The position numbers and the translations under genes were made by a program. A stretch of DNA of 64,000 nucleotides from Platycnemis pennipes (taxonomy: Eukaryota; Arthropoda; Insecta; Odonata; Platycnemididae), in NCBI GenBank assembly GCA_933228895.1, contig OW121852.1, positions 54,416,872 through 54,480,871 of the forward strand. Direction: 5' to 3'. This document shows positions 11,501-23,695 of this stretch, piece by piece. Every line of letters starts with the position of its first letter. Within the stretch, counting starts at the first letter, position 1. The notes below the pieces were generated by a model, which saw only the letters and a list, made by a program, of their open reading frames with translations, ran no database searches and was not told where the DNA came from.

Positions 11501-14500
11501 GAAAGATTCTTAAAAATAAGATATTAATCCTTGGGATGATCACTTTGGGGATTCCCAACATAGATCTTATGCAACTATTTACATATCTTTTGCTTAAACG
11601 TAAGACAAAGTCCTTTAGAAAACTAGTTAAGATAAACCATTAGGTAATCCTAGAATTCCGAATAGTGCTAGGAAAGTGCACAAGGCAGCCATATTACATT
11701 TAAAGAAATCAAGTTTGTGTGTTTCCCATGACGTAAGATTTCCTCAAACAAAATTCATAAATTACCTTGAGTCTTAGAAGAACGGCTGTTTAAATTCATT
11801 TTTATTTTATCAATGTTTTAATTCACATTTAACGTTCATGAAATTAAGGTGAAATTTTCCTTCTCACAGTTTTCATTAGATTATACTTTGTTGTGCCATA
11901 ATCTTACGCTACTCAATTACCTTTCCATGTATTTTATTTTATCCTTTCGAAAACATTCTCATTATCTTCAAGGTAAATGAGGAAAATAGAGATAATTCTC
12001 ATTTGGTGTCAAGGGAGAACGGCTTCACTACGTCCCTGCAACTACCCAAGTTCAAGCGTCACCGTTATAGCCTTAAAGAGCAGTGGGTCATCGTGACGTC
12101 TTTTATGATGTACGACCTCACAGCTAAGCTACTTGGTATAACAATGAACCCAAAGACGATGCAGGGGTTACTGTTGACGTTAAGTGATCCGAAATAGAGC
12201 TGCAAGACGGTATTCATAGGGCCATAAAGGACATCCCCTGGGGAGGACACAATACTTTCTAAAATGGGTAAAAATCACAGTTATCTCCTTTACTGTAGGT
12301 AATTTTCGATGTGTTATCATATTATTGGCGTGAGGATGTTTTATTCATTATATTAACTGCATGAATAAATTACAATCGTTCTATAATCATTAGTGTGCTC
12401 TATGTAGACACTAATTTGGTAAATATCTGGAGTGTAAAGGATAAAAGGTACGCAAAAGCTAAATTTTCATCCCTAGGTTATCACCAAAGGATATGGTGCC
12501 TTTAACGACAGGGCTACTTTAAGCACAGTGGAAAATATATTGCCGGAAATGTAACTTCAAAAACAATGCATTTTCGAATGCTCCAAAGGTAGTAGTTGGT
12601 GACATAATGTAATACACATATTAAAAGCTCCAAGAATGACCGAAAATTGTACATTGTTTTTTATTTCATGGGCGATTAGCATGAAATAAAAATTTTACAG
12701 CGCCATGATTCATTGAGTACTTCAACGGTTCTCAAGTAAAGGAGATCAATTTGCAACAATGACAGCCAAGCCATTCAAGGTAGTAATTGGAACAAAGGAG
12801 GATTTCAATAAAACTTTCTGCGAGTATAGAGTGCGGGAGGTAGGACGAGATGGCCACTGGGATGAGATGATATCTATGGCCACTGTATGCTCTACTTGAT
12901 CTTGATCACAGCACTATGTGGAGTGGCTGGATTTATGTAAGATAGAGATGCGGGAGAAAAATAGGACCAAAATACGAGTATTTATGCCGAAGGTAAAATT
13001 TGATAGCAATAAATATAACCAGACACCGACAAACAATTAAGATTTAGATCATGAGTTTCGTAACCTATTGATAATGAATGCCAGTTAATATCTTTTCCAT
13101 TATTGATTCCCGAAAATATAGGTATAACCTGCCACCAAACCCTTATTCATGCCTAGTAATATAATTATTTTGAATGCCTCATTCATGATGAATAAGTCCC
13201 TACTAACATTTCTCCATTATGTTTAGTTGTTGTTTCTGTATTTCCTTGATTTTATTATTTTAGTTGGTTAAATAATGCTATACTTACGTTCCAACAAATT
13301 TAATGTCCATAGTTACAGTGTAATTAAACCGTATATAAAATAACTTAAATACATATTTCGTGCCGAATTTGAGCGAGACAGTATGAGTATTCGGATAGTA
13401 AGTTATCCACTACTTTCAAAGTTTCTAAGGTAACATTTCCGACTATTTTACTCCGCGTTTACTGGCTCGAGTTTTTTAATGTGAAACGGGGATAAATGTG
13501 TCAGTGTTGTGGTGATGTGCCATTATTCTTTGCTGAATTCGCCATCAGAATAATTTTAATACATTTTTAAAAGATGTTTCATTAGCTTTCCCAAGGAAAT
13601 GGTGTTGCCGACGTCAGATTTGATGACGATGCTGTAGTTTGTCTTTGAACGTGATCCAGAACACAAGCAGAATAATACCACGGCAAAAAACGCTCTTCGT
13701 ATCAATTAAGGTTAAAAAGCATTGATAGCATGAGGTAGGGTAATGGAGAATGACACCTGGGATGCCATATTTTGCATTAGTGCACATATTTTTCTCTTCT
13801 AGTAGGCACTCGAGGGTTAAACTGCTTAAAATTACTTCTAGTGAATTTGAATCCCTTATCCTTATTGTCCATACGTGAAAAAAACACGTATCTCGACTAA
13901 TATATGCTCTGAGATACCAGGAAAATGTATATAGCCACTTAGCAAGCATTTGAATTTTTTCCTTTACCACTGATTTAATATTAAGGCTTCTTATATTTCT
14001 TTTAGCACACCTTTAAAAAGCTTTTGTTTGCAATTGCAGTATTCCATACATTTATTGTTATTTGATTTCGTTGAATTCAAAGGCTTCGAAAACAAACTGG
14101 TGCATTCTGAGTATTTCGTTTAAGATAGAATCTCAAGTACGGATTTAACGACTAATTAAGATTTGTTTGCTAGGAAACGTAGGGAGATAATTTAGCCGTT
14201 TACTCTTAAGGCTATTGTTAAATAACATCGACTAATACCATAGCATTCAGATTATTTGGGAACACATTTGAAAATTCATAGTATTATCGTTTCCTGGTCT
14301 TGAAGACTTATTGCGATCAAGGCATGAAATCAAATCTCGATGGAAGACTTTCGTAATATTGTTACTTAGGTGCTCATTTATTTTTTCTCAATTTCATTGT
14401 GAGATAAACAAAAAAATAATCCATAATACCGCGTAGGCTCGGAAGTTAGGACATATTGATGATGCATGGGAAATCTGAGTGAAAATGAGCGTTTCAATAG

Positions 14501-15339
14501 TAATAACATTATTATTTGAATTTCCATAAAAAATAATCGGTGAGTAAGAAAAAGTACCAATTTAGGGGATAAAGTAGCTCGAATACTCAATATCGCCTTC
14601 ACTTTTCCTCTTCTCTACTTAAGAAGATATTAATCTTATGATGGGTGAGGTGTGATGGGTATTTCTATTTTTATCCTAAAAATCCCGACCGTTCTCTCGT
14701 TTCTGGCTGAAAGTTGAATTTGGGTGCCGATCTCTCTGCTGTGTTGACATTTGGTTCTGTTCTATACATCATTGCTTCCTGAATTGGTATTAAACTATTG
14801 CGTCAAAAAAATGATTACGGATGTACTTTCGACAACAATTATAATGCTGGTATTACGGATAGAGCTTAATAAGATATCATTAGAGGGAATGCAAAAATGT
14901 GAGAGATGTATATGCGACATTCTGCTGTTGCTTTGTCGGCTGAGAAATAATTATATTTACACTCCAGAAATTAATCATGTGAATAGACCGTCGTCAGACC
15001 ACAGAATCCATGTTGTGGGCCCTCTCGGTTTGCTCCTTTAATATATTCATATTTACAAGGCATTAAATGAGGAAAGTGCGATTTTTTTCAAGGATACAAA
15101 TGTGGCCGACGAAAATTTAATGTATTAATTAAGGACAGGAGTTTTTTCTTGTAACTTGTTCTTCCTTGCCATCTTCTGTTTTTTACCAAGCAAGAGCATT
15201 TATCCTTTTGAATATCCGGACATTCCTCAGCCTCCGTGATGTATTAATACACAATTTTTATGCGTATTTTTTACAAATTTATGGTTATTAATCACATCGC
15301 TATCCATTATCCCCACCATTTAACTTTATAAAGACCTTC

Positions 15340-15900
15340 AAGCCCTTGGGAATGATTCTTTCCGGCCGGGCAATTCTTTCCTTCCCACCCAACTCTCCCC
15401 GTCTTCCTCCTTTCTCCTCCTCGGTCTTCTGCCATTTTTTCCCATCCTTCCCGGCCGCCTCGAAACATGCCTCTGCACTCAGAAGGCGGAGGGACCTCCT
15501 CGACCTCCCTCCTCCTTCTCACCTCCCCATCCCACCTCACCCTCCGTCCTCCTCTCCTCCCTCCTCACCCCCGCCTCCCCCTCCGCAGCAAGTACGCAAC
15601 GCCTTTTGTCCCCGCCATAATATTTGCGGAAGGAAAAAACTGAGGCCTCTGCCCCTCCCCCATCGCAATTCCCTCGGCGCTGCACGGCGTAGGTGGAGGA
15701 GGCGGCAGGGAGGAGCACTGGCTGATGGGAGAGGGGGCGGTAGGGGGAAAGGAGACGGTGGAGGAGGAAGTCATCATTGGAGGGGTTGGGGGGAGAGAAT
15801 GGGGAGCAGGGGAAATGAGGTCGGGAGGGGGATGGTTTGTGTGGGCGTGTGTGAATGACTTGGCGGAAGGGAAGTGAGGGTTGGGGGGTTGGCGTCGTAT
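15340..15900. other. GC-rich island, pyrimidine block then purine block
   Basis: The GC content jumps above the flanks. About 15360-15600 is almost pure C/T on the plus strand, while about 15690-15890 is strongly G/A-rich. Long frames exist on both strands but translate to Pro/Ser/Arg or Gly/Arg low-complexity protein, as expected for such composition, so I do not call a gene. A cryptic acceptor-like CCTCCGCAG precedes CAAGTACGC near 15590. It could be a regulatory island or an alternative first exon; neither is shown. Confidence 0.5.
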
Positions 15901-16802
15901 CCATCCACCGCTCACGACGTTGACTTTTCGGTGGTAATTAAAAATATCACTGCAGTCGCTTCGTGAAATGTTTTCATTACAAGTAATATCACGTGATTTG
16001 GGTACGCTGCCAAAGTGTTACGCTTCGCCGGTCGAATGAAGTCTCCTCGTGTTTTTTTTCTGTTTACGGCCTCCTCAGCCAATTTGAGACGAGATTTATT
16101 GTCGTCATGCATACGCATTGCTAATATCAACTAGATAACAACGTTGAATACAATTAAGCCCGAGGATCGTGGACGCATATTTCAAAGAACGCTATCTCCT
16201 GACGAAGCACCGTCATGCAATGGCCACGGGGTGTGACGGGGGGCTATATAATTGGAATGTTTCTTTTGCCAATGTCAGCTTAGAGAAAATAGGTATAGAA
16301 ATTGATACTTTATCATCGCCAAATATTTTTTTGCAAGCAGGCGTTTTATTTTTACGTATCAGCACTCTTGTGAAATAATATCTTCTCACAAGTTTAAGAT
16401 ATTTCAAGCATTTCACGGATTAACCTTCCTTTTCCAATGTGGGTCACGTTACAGTGCGATGAAGGACAATATCCTCGATGGCCACTAGTTTAATAATGCC
16501 TCCAAAGATGAATATCCTGACGAGGCCTAAAAGAGGAGTATCATCCTGAGCCAAGAAATATGAAAGAGCCAAATGTACCAGGATTCTGAGAAAATATATT
16601 CTATCGGCATTAATTTTCTCTTTATCCTTTATCCACCGTAAGAATAACTGCAGTTCACTCATTATCTACCCATCTGAAAAAGGTATTAGGTTTACCAAAA
16701 CAGGAGTAGTATTGCTGTGAAAAGTTCATTCACCAGATATAGCATCGTTTCTCTGATTTTCAAATATCATAATTCTATTCTCTGACCCTAGGTTGTATTT
16801 AT

Positions 16803-16847
16803 AAATGTGGTCACCTCATCCCGATTAAAATGTGGTCACCTCATCCC
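16803..16847. repeat. Short direct duplication, 25-bp period
   Basis: AAATGTGGTCACCTCATCCC occurs twice with a 25-bp period. It lies just upstream of the 16955 hairpin. This is a slippage-type duplication with no sign of function. Confidence 0.8.
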
Positions 16848-16954
16848 TTGAAAATTTTGCGAAGACAAATTCAAATTCATAGGCTGCTAGACCTACGAAA
16901 ATATTATTTGAAATAATGTCAATCCAACTAAAAAAATCGTGATTCCAAAACCAA

Positions 16955-16998
16955 GCAATTTCCAAATACGCATCGAATGATGCGTATTTGGAAATTGC
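16955..16998. repeat. Perfect 20-bp hairpin with 4-nt loop
   Basis: Arms GCAATTTCCAAATACGCATC (16955-16974) and its exact reverse complement (16979-16998) are separated by GAAT. The lack of mismatches suggests recent formation or constraint. It sits in unique AT-rich intron DNA. Confidence 0.9.
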
Positions 16999-17224
16999 GT
17001 ATATACCTATATAATCACAAGTAAATGTTTCAAACAAATTCTCTTTATCTTAGAGGGGAAAAAATACCATTCAATCCAAGGGATGGTGACCCCTACTCAC
17101 CGATCTTCTTCGAGTGATATACACACGTCGAAGCATTCATTTGAGATAAGTGTATTTCTTGTGCCGCCTGTGGTATCCCAGACAATTTATCATCGTTAGC
17201 TTCTGTAGCTAGTTATCATCGTTA

Positions 17225-17310
17225 GCTATTCTTCGAAGATGCCTCTTCTGAATTTGAACCCTGTACTTCGGGGCAGTATCCTATCGCTTGACTCACTATA
17301 AACAAGTGGG
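17225..17310 (-). repeat. tRNA-derived SINE head fragment
   Basis: The minus strand carries GGGTTCAAATTC, a near-consensus pol III B box, preceded by GTGAGTCAAGCGATAGGATA in the A-box region. No full cloverleaf can be drawn and the body is not recognisable, so this is a SINE fragment rather than a tRNA gene. Confidence 0.45.
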
Positions 17311-19284
17311 AAAAACGATCTAGGCCACATCGAGCATGCTCATTGTGAGCTAGCTTCTTATAATAATAAGCAGTCATATGCATTAGATCTCTTATGAATT
17401 AGCCTTTTTAAATATCTTCCAGGTGCATTACTTCTAATCAATTCTGTTATCTGGAGAGTCCATTTTCATTTCCATCAATTTAAGTTGATGTAGTTGGGAC
17501 GACTCTTGATTTTAGCATCTTGCTGCTGCCTCTTCACCAAAAAAGTATTATTTTGGAGAAAATACTACGTGAGATGATGTTTTTAGGGTACATTTTTGGC
17601 CTCAATCCAAAATTAAGTGCTAACTTGGTATAAATAATTGTTCTGTGGTGAAAGTCGTATAAAAACGGTCGCAGTTAAGTTTAAAGTCGAGTTTAAAAAA
17701 CATTACATTTTGATGTTTTTCTTTCTCTTCGTAGTGTGTGGACTAATTTTTGCACGATTCTAATAGCTGAATGAAAAAAGGCTTACCTAATTGTGCCGTC
17801 AAAAATTTAAAACATTCCTGTGAAACATTGCATCGACATCGAGTGCCCAATGGCAGGTCTAGGGGGCACTGACCTGAGCTTAGCTCTCTAGCAGGAAAAT
17901 TTAAGCGGTAGTCATCCATTCAGCTGAGGTCCTACGGCTAAAACGCTACTCTCGTTAAGTAGTTCACATGCTCTTTTTTTTAAGACGGCATGTTACGTGT
18001 ACAATGTATCTCAATTATTTGCCAATCTCGAATTGCAAAACATGTTTACGTACAGTACCTACTGTTCATTTCTCCTCTGTTACGTGTTATGGGTTTCTTA
18101 GTACCCAGTATATACGCTTTCGTAAGCACATGGATGTGTCTCATGTATTTAACGTAAAAAGACCACGCTTTAATAATATTCACAGTCATAAATCTCAACG
18201 TTCGTCAGCGTGAAATTCGGCAAAATTGTAAGAAAACCTTCCGCATTTGGAAATGATTGCTTTAAAAACCACGAACAGTAGAACAAGAGGGGAATATTCT
18301 CATTTTCGAGCCATTAAGTAGGCAAATACGCATTACTGCATTGGTTTCATTTAATTTGATGTGATTTAATGTGAGGAATAAATGTATTCCTTTAGATGCT
18401 GTCCAAGTCCAACTGTGCGACGGCAGGTCAGAAAATAGTCGCAATAAATAGAGACAGGCAAGAAGCCTAGATGCTTAATTAGTCGCATAATTTCACATGT
18501 TTCTGGACCTACATACCAACAGGATAAAATCCACGCGTGTTGTATGCTTTTGCATATTTTCTTTTTTAAGATCTATTAAGATTAATTACCCTGCCGTTTA
18601 CCCTTATCTGTTGCCTTTGCAAATATTGGTGACTAATGCAAGTTTTGGAGATATATCGTCATATTTAGAAGAGCGCGGGTTCTAAAAATCTACGCTATAA
18701 ATTATTTAAGAAAATTAAGTAACATAAAAATAAATCTGTTGGAAATTTATGAAGTAATATGGCTTTAATAGGAAGAATTATTAACCAACCACATTATTTT
18801 AGCACTGCGCATCAGAAAGTATGAAACGAAAAAGTATTTATGAACTGTTTTCACTTGACAATTAACTGTCAGAGTTGTATGAAGTACTGTTTTTATTTTA
18901 TTGTGGGATAGTGATGTATTAGTTTTTCTATCTTATACTTCTAAAATCTGTAAATTTAGCCCCAGCATTGGTTTTCAAATATGGCGAAAAACATTTCTTA
19001 CATTACTCGATCATCAATTCCGTCAACACTATCAAGTCAAAGAAACGCAACATGAGGCACGCGATTAAGTATAAAAATCAACAAGTTTGGGTGCCATATA
19101 TGTTAGAAATAATTGTACAGTATTCATTTGGAAACCAAATAATCATAATATTTTTAATGAAATCGGAATATAGAAAAAATTGATAAATTATGTGACTAGG
19201 GAAGTAAAAATGTCATGTAGTGTAAATAAAATATTTAAATAACATTAAATAATCTAATGAACTGTGAGATCGCAAAATGGAGGT

Positions 19285-19545
19285 TAATAAATTATGGATA
19301 ATGTCCCGCGCTTTAAAACGCCACATACTGGAAAGAAAGGTGTAAGGGTAGGGATGAGAGGGAAAGGAGGAAAGGTAGTTGGAACCAATTTCGACATCGA
19401 CCTGCCCTTAAGGAAAGGCGAGGGGGACAACAGCTTTACGTACCATCCTACGGATGGAGTACTGAACTTTGCTACCGGGATTTGAACCCAGTCCGCAAGC
19501 GTGTGTAACCAGATCTCTTGCTACACCAGCTTATGACTTGCATTC
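19285..19545 (-). mobile_element. tRNA-derived SINE, minus strand
   Basis: The minus strand begins with a tRNA-like head (AGCTGGTGTAGCAAGAGATC, then B box GGGTTCAAATCCC). The body shares GTTCAGTACTCCATCC and a CGCCTTTCCTTAAG block with the family at 26590-26927. The head differs from that of the 26.6-kb copy, so this may be a related subfamily with a different tRNA-like head. Confidence 0.65.
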
Positions 19546-19904
19546 ACCCTTTTCCCTCCAATAACTCCTTATCTCCAATTTATCGGATTATTTAACTCCT
19601 CCCCCTAATCCTGCCGCTTAAAATTTCCTGGAAAGCGCAGCAACTAACCATATCTCCAAGCTCTTGATTTTTTTCTGGCTAAAATCGTTTCTAACCCCTT
19701 TCCAAGCTACAAGAGATTGCAGTTATTAGGCGCGCCGTTGTCTTGGATAGTGACATCTCCCATCCGTGCTCAAAGTTTACACTGCACCTCATGCCGTAGC
19801 AACTAACGAAATGCTGTAAGGGAGTGTCGCGGAGAGATGTAGAATATACGTCGCGAAAAAGTTGAGAAGAAGAAGTGATATCGAAAGAGTAGTGAAGTGA
19901 TGGT

Positions 19905-20065
19905 GTTTTGGTGGCTAGGGCACTAACCTTCCATTTGGAAGGCCTGCGTTCGAATCCCGTGAGTGGCTGAGGATTTTCAGAGGAACGATTTTTCCTGCGC
20001 GCGGAGCCAGACCCCGGACGCGCGTCGGAAAATCGATGTATTTTTCGGCGTCACCAACGGATTTT
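19905..20065 (+). mobile_element. Second tRNA-derived SINE type with GC hairpin body
   Basis: The head reads TTTGGTGGCTAGGGCACTAA, then GCGTTCGAATCCCG, giving A- and B-box-like elements with normal spacing. The body differs from the 26.6-kb family. It holds an imperfect hairpin, 19986-20003 (CGATTTTTCCTGCGCGCG) against about 20019-20035 (CGCGCGTCGGAAAATCG). I do not recognise the family name. Confidence 0.6.
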
Positions 20066-20562
20066 TAATTTCTCTTCAGTTCTGTCTTAACGTCTTCAAC
20101 TAGTGTTCTGATATGATTCACTTGAAAGGTTTCTCCCCTAAAGCGTTTAAAATTCCCTACTTAAAGTGAAATTTCGTTTGAAAACAGCGTCCACCATTTT
20201 GTAACGACAACACTCAAATATTTAAAAATATTTATAAAACTAACGCATACTAAAGGAAAAGCATTTAGTTTTCATTTTAGATCATATCATGTGTTATTCC
20301 ATAAAGTTTCTCCCTTCACCATCAACTTAACATGGAAGATATTCGGACAAAAATGAAGTCAGGAGTATTTTTTGGAACCTTGATCATATTTGAGGCCCTG
20401 TAACTAACGGGCGGGAGTCATGACAAGTATCGCACCATTTCTTAATCAGCAATATTTTGAGAGTATTTTTGTGAAGTTTCGAGTTGATATTAAAAAAAAG
20501 TTATTTTGGACTTTTGTCTTACTTTTTTCAATTTCCGACCACTGTGCACCAATGCTGAGCAC

Positions 20563-20604
20563 TTTCCTTCACACCTCAGCACTCGTGCTGAGGTGTGAAG
20601 GAAA
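20563..20604. repeat. Perfect 20-bp hairpin with 2-nt spacer
   Basis: Arms TTTCCTTCACACCTCAGCAC (20563-20582) and its exact reverse complement (20585-20604) are separated by TC. Partial complementarity continues just outside (GAGCAC against ACTTCAC). Confidence 0.9.
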
Positions 20605-20699
20605 CTTCACATTTATTTCTCCATCCTTCGGTTGAGACATTAAACCATGGAGTCCTTGATACTTTTTATTGCCAACTCCGTATTTCATTCCATCTCCCT

Positions 20700-20785
20700 G
20701 ATTAGGGGTTGCATGACAGAAGGGAGAGGTTTTTCTCTATCTCGCTCCAACAAAGACTTATAACCATTATTACTCTACTCTTTGT
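20700..20785 (+). repeat. Dispersed LINE-like 3' end, copy 1
   Basis: This stretch has GGTTGCATGACAGAAGGG, then TCTATCTCGCTCCAACAAAG and a run leading to TTATTACTC. It closely parallels 58760-58845 (GGTTGGATGGCAGAAGGGCC, TCCATCTCGCCCCAATAAAG, TTTTATTGC). The CCAATAAAG near the end resembles a polyadenylation signal at the 3' end of a non-LTR retrotransposon. That assignment is inferred. Confidence 0.5.
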
Positions 20786-21539
20786 GATACCTACCATTAC
20801 ACTGCCTCCCACTTAAACCAGTAGGTTAACTACCCTGCATCTCACCTAAAAATAATCCAGCGAAGGTGAATAATGTGAGCCAGTCATATGCTTTTCTGTA
20901 ATTATAAATATTATTAACTATGGTGAATTTAACGTTGGCCAAATGAAATGCAATTAGTACCGGCCCACTAAAGCGAGAGGTTTAAGTATTTGCATACTAA
21001 AACGAAATAATTTTTTTATGACACAGATTACGGTGATTGTGTTCATTGCATTTGCCGGAATGTCAGATTCAGGGACATCTGAAGCAACCGTTGTTTTTCC
21101 AACCTATATCGGATAAATTAATTACCTTTGTATTACTACCGCTTCATCGCAGTAGATTTGAGAAGCAATACTTCACCAAATTAAGCAAAGAAAAATATCA
21201 AAACTTTCAAATAGTGAAACTTTGGTGCAACTTTCTGTATTCACGTACCTATATAAGTTTACTAGAACCGCGCCGCTGAAAATTTATTATCCCGCAGTCT
21301 GGAGGCCTAGTCCGACGTTGACTTTGTAAAGATAATACGCAGGGTGGGTTCCCACCATCTCCATCGGTAAAATAACCTTTTTATATGCCGGAAGATACGG
21401 ATTTAGATATAGTTTTAGGAATTTAACCTGATCAGAGAGGAGGGAATGCAGGCGAGGCTGTACCTATCTGCCCAAATTTATTACTCCTCGAGACGAAAAA
21501 AATCGCACGTTACTGACATGCTGGGATTTCGCGAGGATT

Positions 21540-22240
21540 ATGGCACTCGAGATGGCGGCGATACTCAGCCGCTCGACTGTCCACCCACGTACAAGACGCG
21601 GGCGCCGGCGTCTCTCTCCCCCGCAAGGAGTCCCATGCGACAGGCTTGAACACCGTTATCAGCCCCCTCCGCAACGGCGGACGCCGACTAGTCCCTGAAT
21701 GGGGGACAAGAGGGTGGAAGCTCGCGGAAGATAGAGGGACCGAGTGTTCCCTTGAATGCTCGGATGGGGTAGCGGATCTGGGGTGGGGGATGGAGGGATT
21801 CCTGGAAATCGGAGGGGATTAAGTCGAGTTGGAGGGGTAGAGACGTAGTTGGCCGTTTCCTTCTCCTGTGTGGGAGGTCGTTCTAAGAGCTGAAGAGGGC
21901 GGTCGGCGGAGAGGCTTCTTTCCGCTGCGAAGACCCGTAGTCGAGGGGGCGGGGGAGGATGTGGAAGCACAGAGGGGCAGGAGATTGGTTTTTCCCGAGG
22001 GTTTCCGGGGCAAATGAGTGCGCCGAGGGAGGGAGGGCGGGGTTCGGGGAGAGGGCGGATTAAAATTCTTAAGTTGACCCGAGGATAATGAAACCAAGTG
22101 GTTTTTATGGACCTCTTGCACAAAGAGACGCGGAGTTGAGCGCGTATAGGTCACGTCGTGTATATTTAACCATCCGTTTGTCCGTCCGTCCTCCTCCTGC
22201 CTTTTCGCATGCAGTCCTGCGTCACTGCGGAGCCAGAGCT
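21540..22240. other. GC-rich, CpG-containing island in the intron
   Basis: From GAGATGGCGGCGATACTCAG onward the composition changes from AT-rich to GC-rich, with many CpG dinucleotides, and is G/A-rich on the plus strand between about 21660 and 22070. Frames of 154 and 111 residues on the minus strand are Pro/Arg/Ser low complexity in overlapping frames, typical of unselected purine-rich DNA. It could be an intronic promoter or enhancer; no TATA box or convincing initiator was found. Confidence 0.45.
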
Positions 22241-23469
22241 TAGCCTTCCGCTAGCCAGTGTCCATTTCCCAGTTTGGTTATCTTCGACCTATAAGGCAGA
22301 CCGAAATGGGATGGTTTTCATCGCCGGGATGACCTTGAAACACTGCTTGCCGCTCCGCCGATAGGGACGACATCACTTCGGCAGACTAATTCGTGTTTAA
22401 ATTTCGTGAGCTATCGGAAGAATTTAAAAAAATGATTTTATGGTCAAAGTTCCGGTAATCTTATCTTTCCCTTCCGTATCACCTATCTGGTAAGCTTAGC
22501 ATCCAAAATTATGTCTTGTATAATGCTGCATGAGAGTAAACCAAAGATGCTTCCTCGCCAGTATGGTAATATTAGAAGAAGGCTAAAATAAATTAAGATT
22601 ATAGCTGCTAGTTTGTTAAGGATATAATTCTCTCTTCGAAGGGAATATGCGAATTGACTAGATCTTTAGGGGGTAAAATCTTGGGAATTGGACTGAGAAA
22701 ATATTTCCTTCTGTCATGGGTGAATTTCATCATCACACATATCAAACGATGCCTGGAAATTGTACTATTGCAGTTCACGTGGAAAATTATTAGAAAAAAT
22801 CTCGAGAGTTAGAAATAATATATAACGTTATTGACAAAGATGACGATAGTGTACCGTGAAAGCTAAGTAGGTGACTAATACTTCTTTCTTTTATGCATAT
22901 AGGCTGCTTTCTGTTTATTCCGAACTTTAAATGATTCTTACCATGTACTAATACTAAAATAATGATTGATGTGTACTTTACAAAAAGAGGTCAAATTGCC
23001 CCAACATGATTTTCATAATTTTGCTTCTATTTCCATAAAATTCAGAAATCATAGCCGTGCAGTGACGTCTCGTGTGGGCAATCTATCGTGATTTCAAACA
23101 TTAAGAGTCGTGATTGTAAGCATCAAAAGTCAGTTGAATTAAATTGATAATATTGAAGATCGTGAATTTTTACGATGTAATGCCTAGTTCACTCGATTGG
23201 TGGATTGATAATAGATTGTATAGTCGGTGCGTGGACGTTTATTATTTTAAAAATCAATTGCTCCCAAGATAACTTTCAGCTTTTTCATCGTTAGAGTACA
23301 TTGAGATGTAATACTGGAATCCTAATTTACTTTTTTGTCAGCGACCCTTTCCCTATACTACTTCTTTCATCATATCACGTGCCACCTTTCTTTCCTCATG
23401 CTATCCAAAATGCCTATTTCTTCCTCCTTGCATACTTAGCATTCTCCCTCCGCAACAGCTTCCAGCATC

Positions 23470-23695
23470 CCTTCCCAACTAATTGCTAGCGTCATCCAAC
23501 CACTCTCCCTCCCACTTTCCTACAGAAACTCTTACTCTCCTCCCCTAATTTACCGAGCACTTGTTCATTCGTCCTCCTTTTGGGCCACCGCAATTTCTCC
23601 ATCCTCCACCTTATCCTTTTCTCTAAAATCTTTATTATTATCCTTTCATTCAGGTCCAGGTCTTGGAACCGTATGATGCTGCTCCCAGCTACACA
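23470..23695 (-). mobile_element. Decayed LINE fragment, minus strand
   Basis: On the minus strand a broken frame reads KRIRWRMEKLRWPKRRTNEQ and VLGKLGEESKSF, preceded in another frame by YGSKTWT. This is the YGSETWT ... WRRMEKI.W..R.TNEEVL pattern of the region after the reverse-transcriptase core in insect LINEs. It matches the family-level pattern at 11070-11500. Stops and frameshifts show decay. Confidence 0.55.

Noticed and set aside
13614..13970. 118-residue open frame on the minus strand
   Set aside because: No family resemblance, AT-driven composition and no splice or promoter context; consistent with chance.
15346..15904. 170- and 141-residue overlapping frames on both strands
   Set aside because: Low-complexity Pro/Ser/Arg and Gly translations forced by C/T- and G/A-rich DNA, overlapping in several frames with no conserved motif.
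21659..22154. 154- and 111-residue minus-strand frames
   Set aside because: Pro/Arg/Ser low complexity in a purine-rich block, with two frames overlapping; no domain seen.
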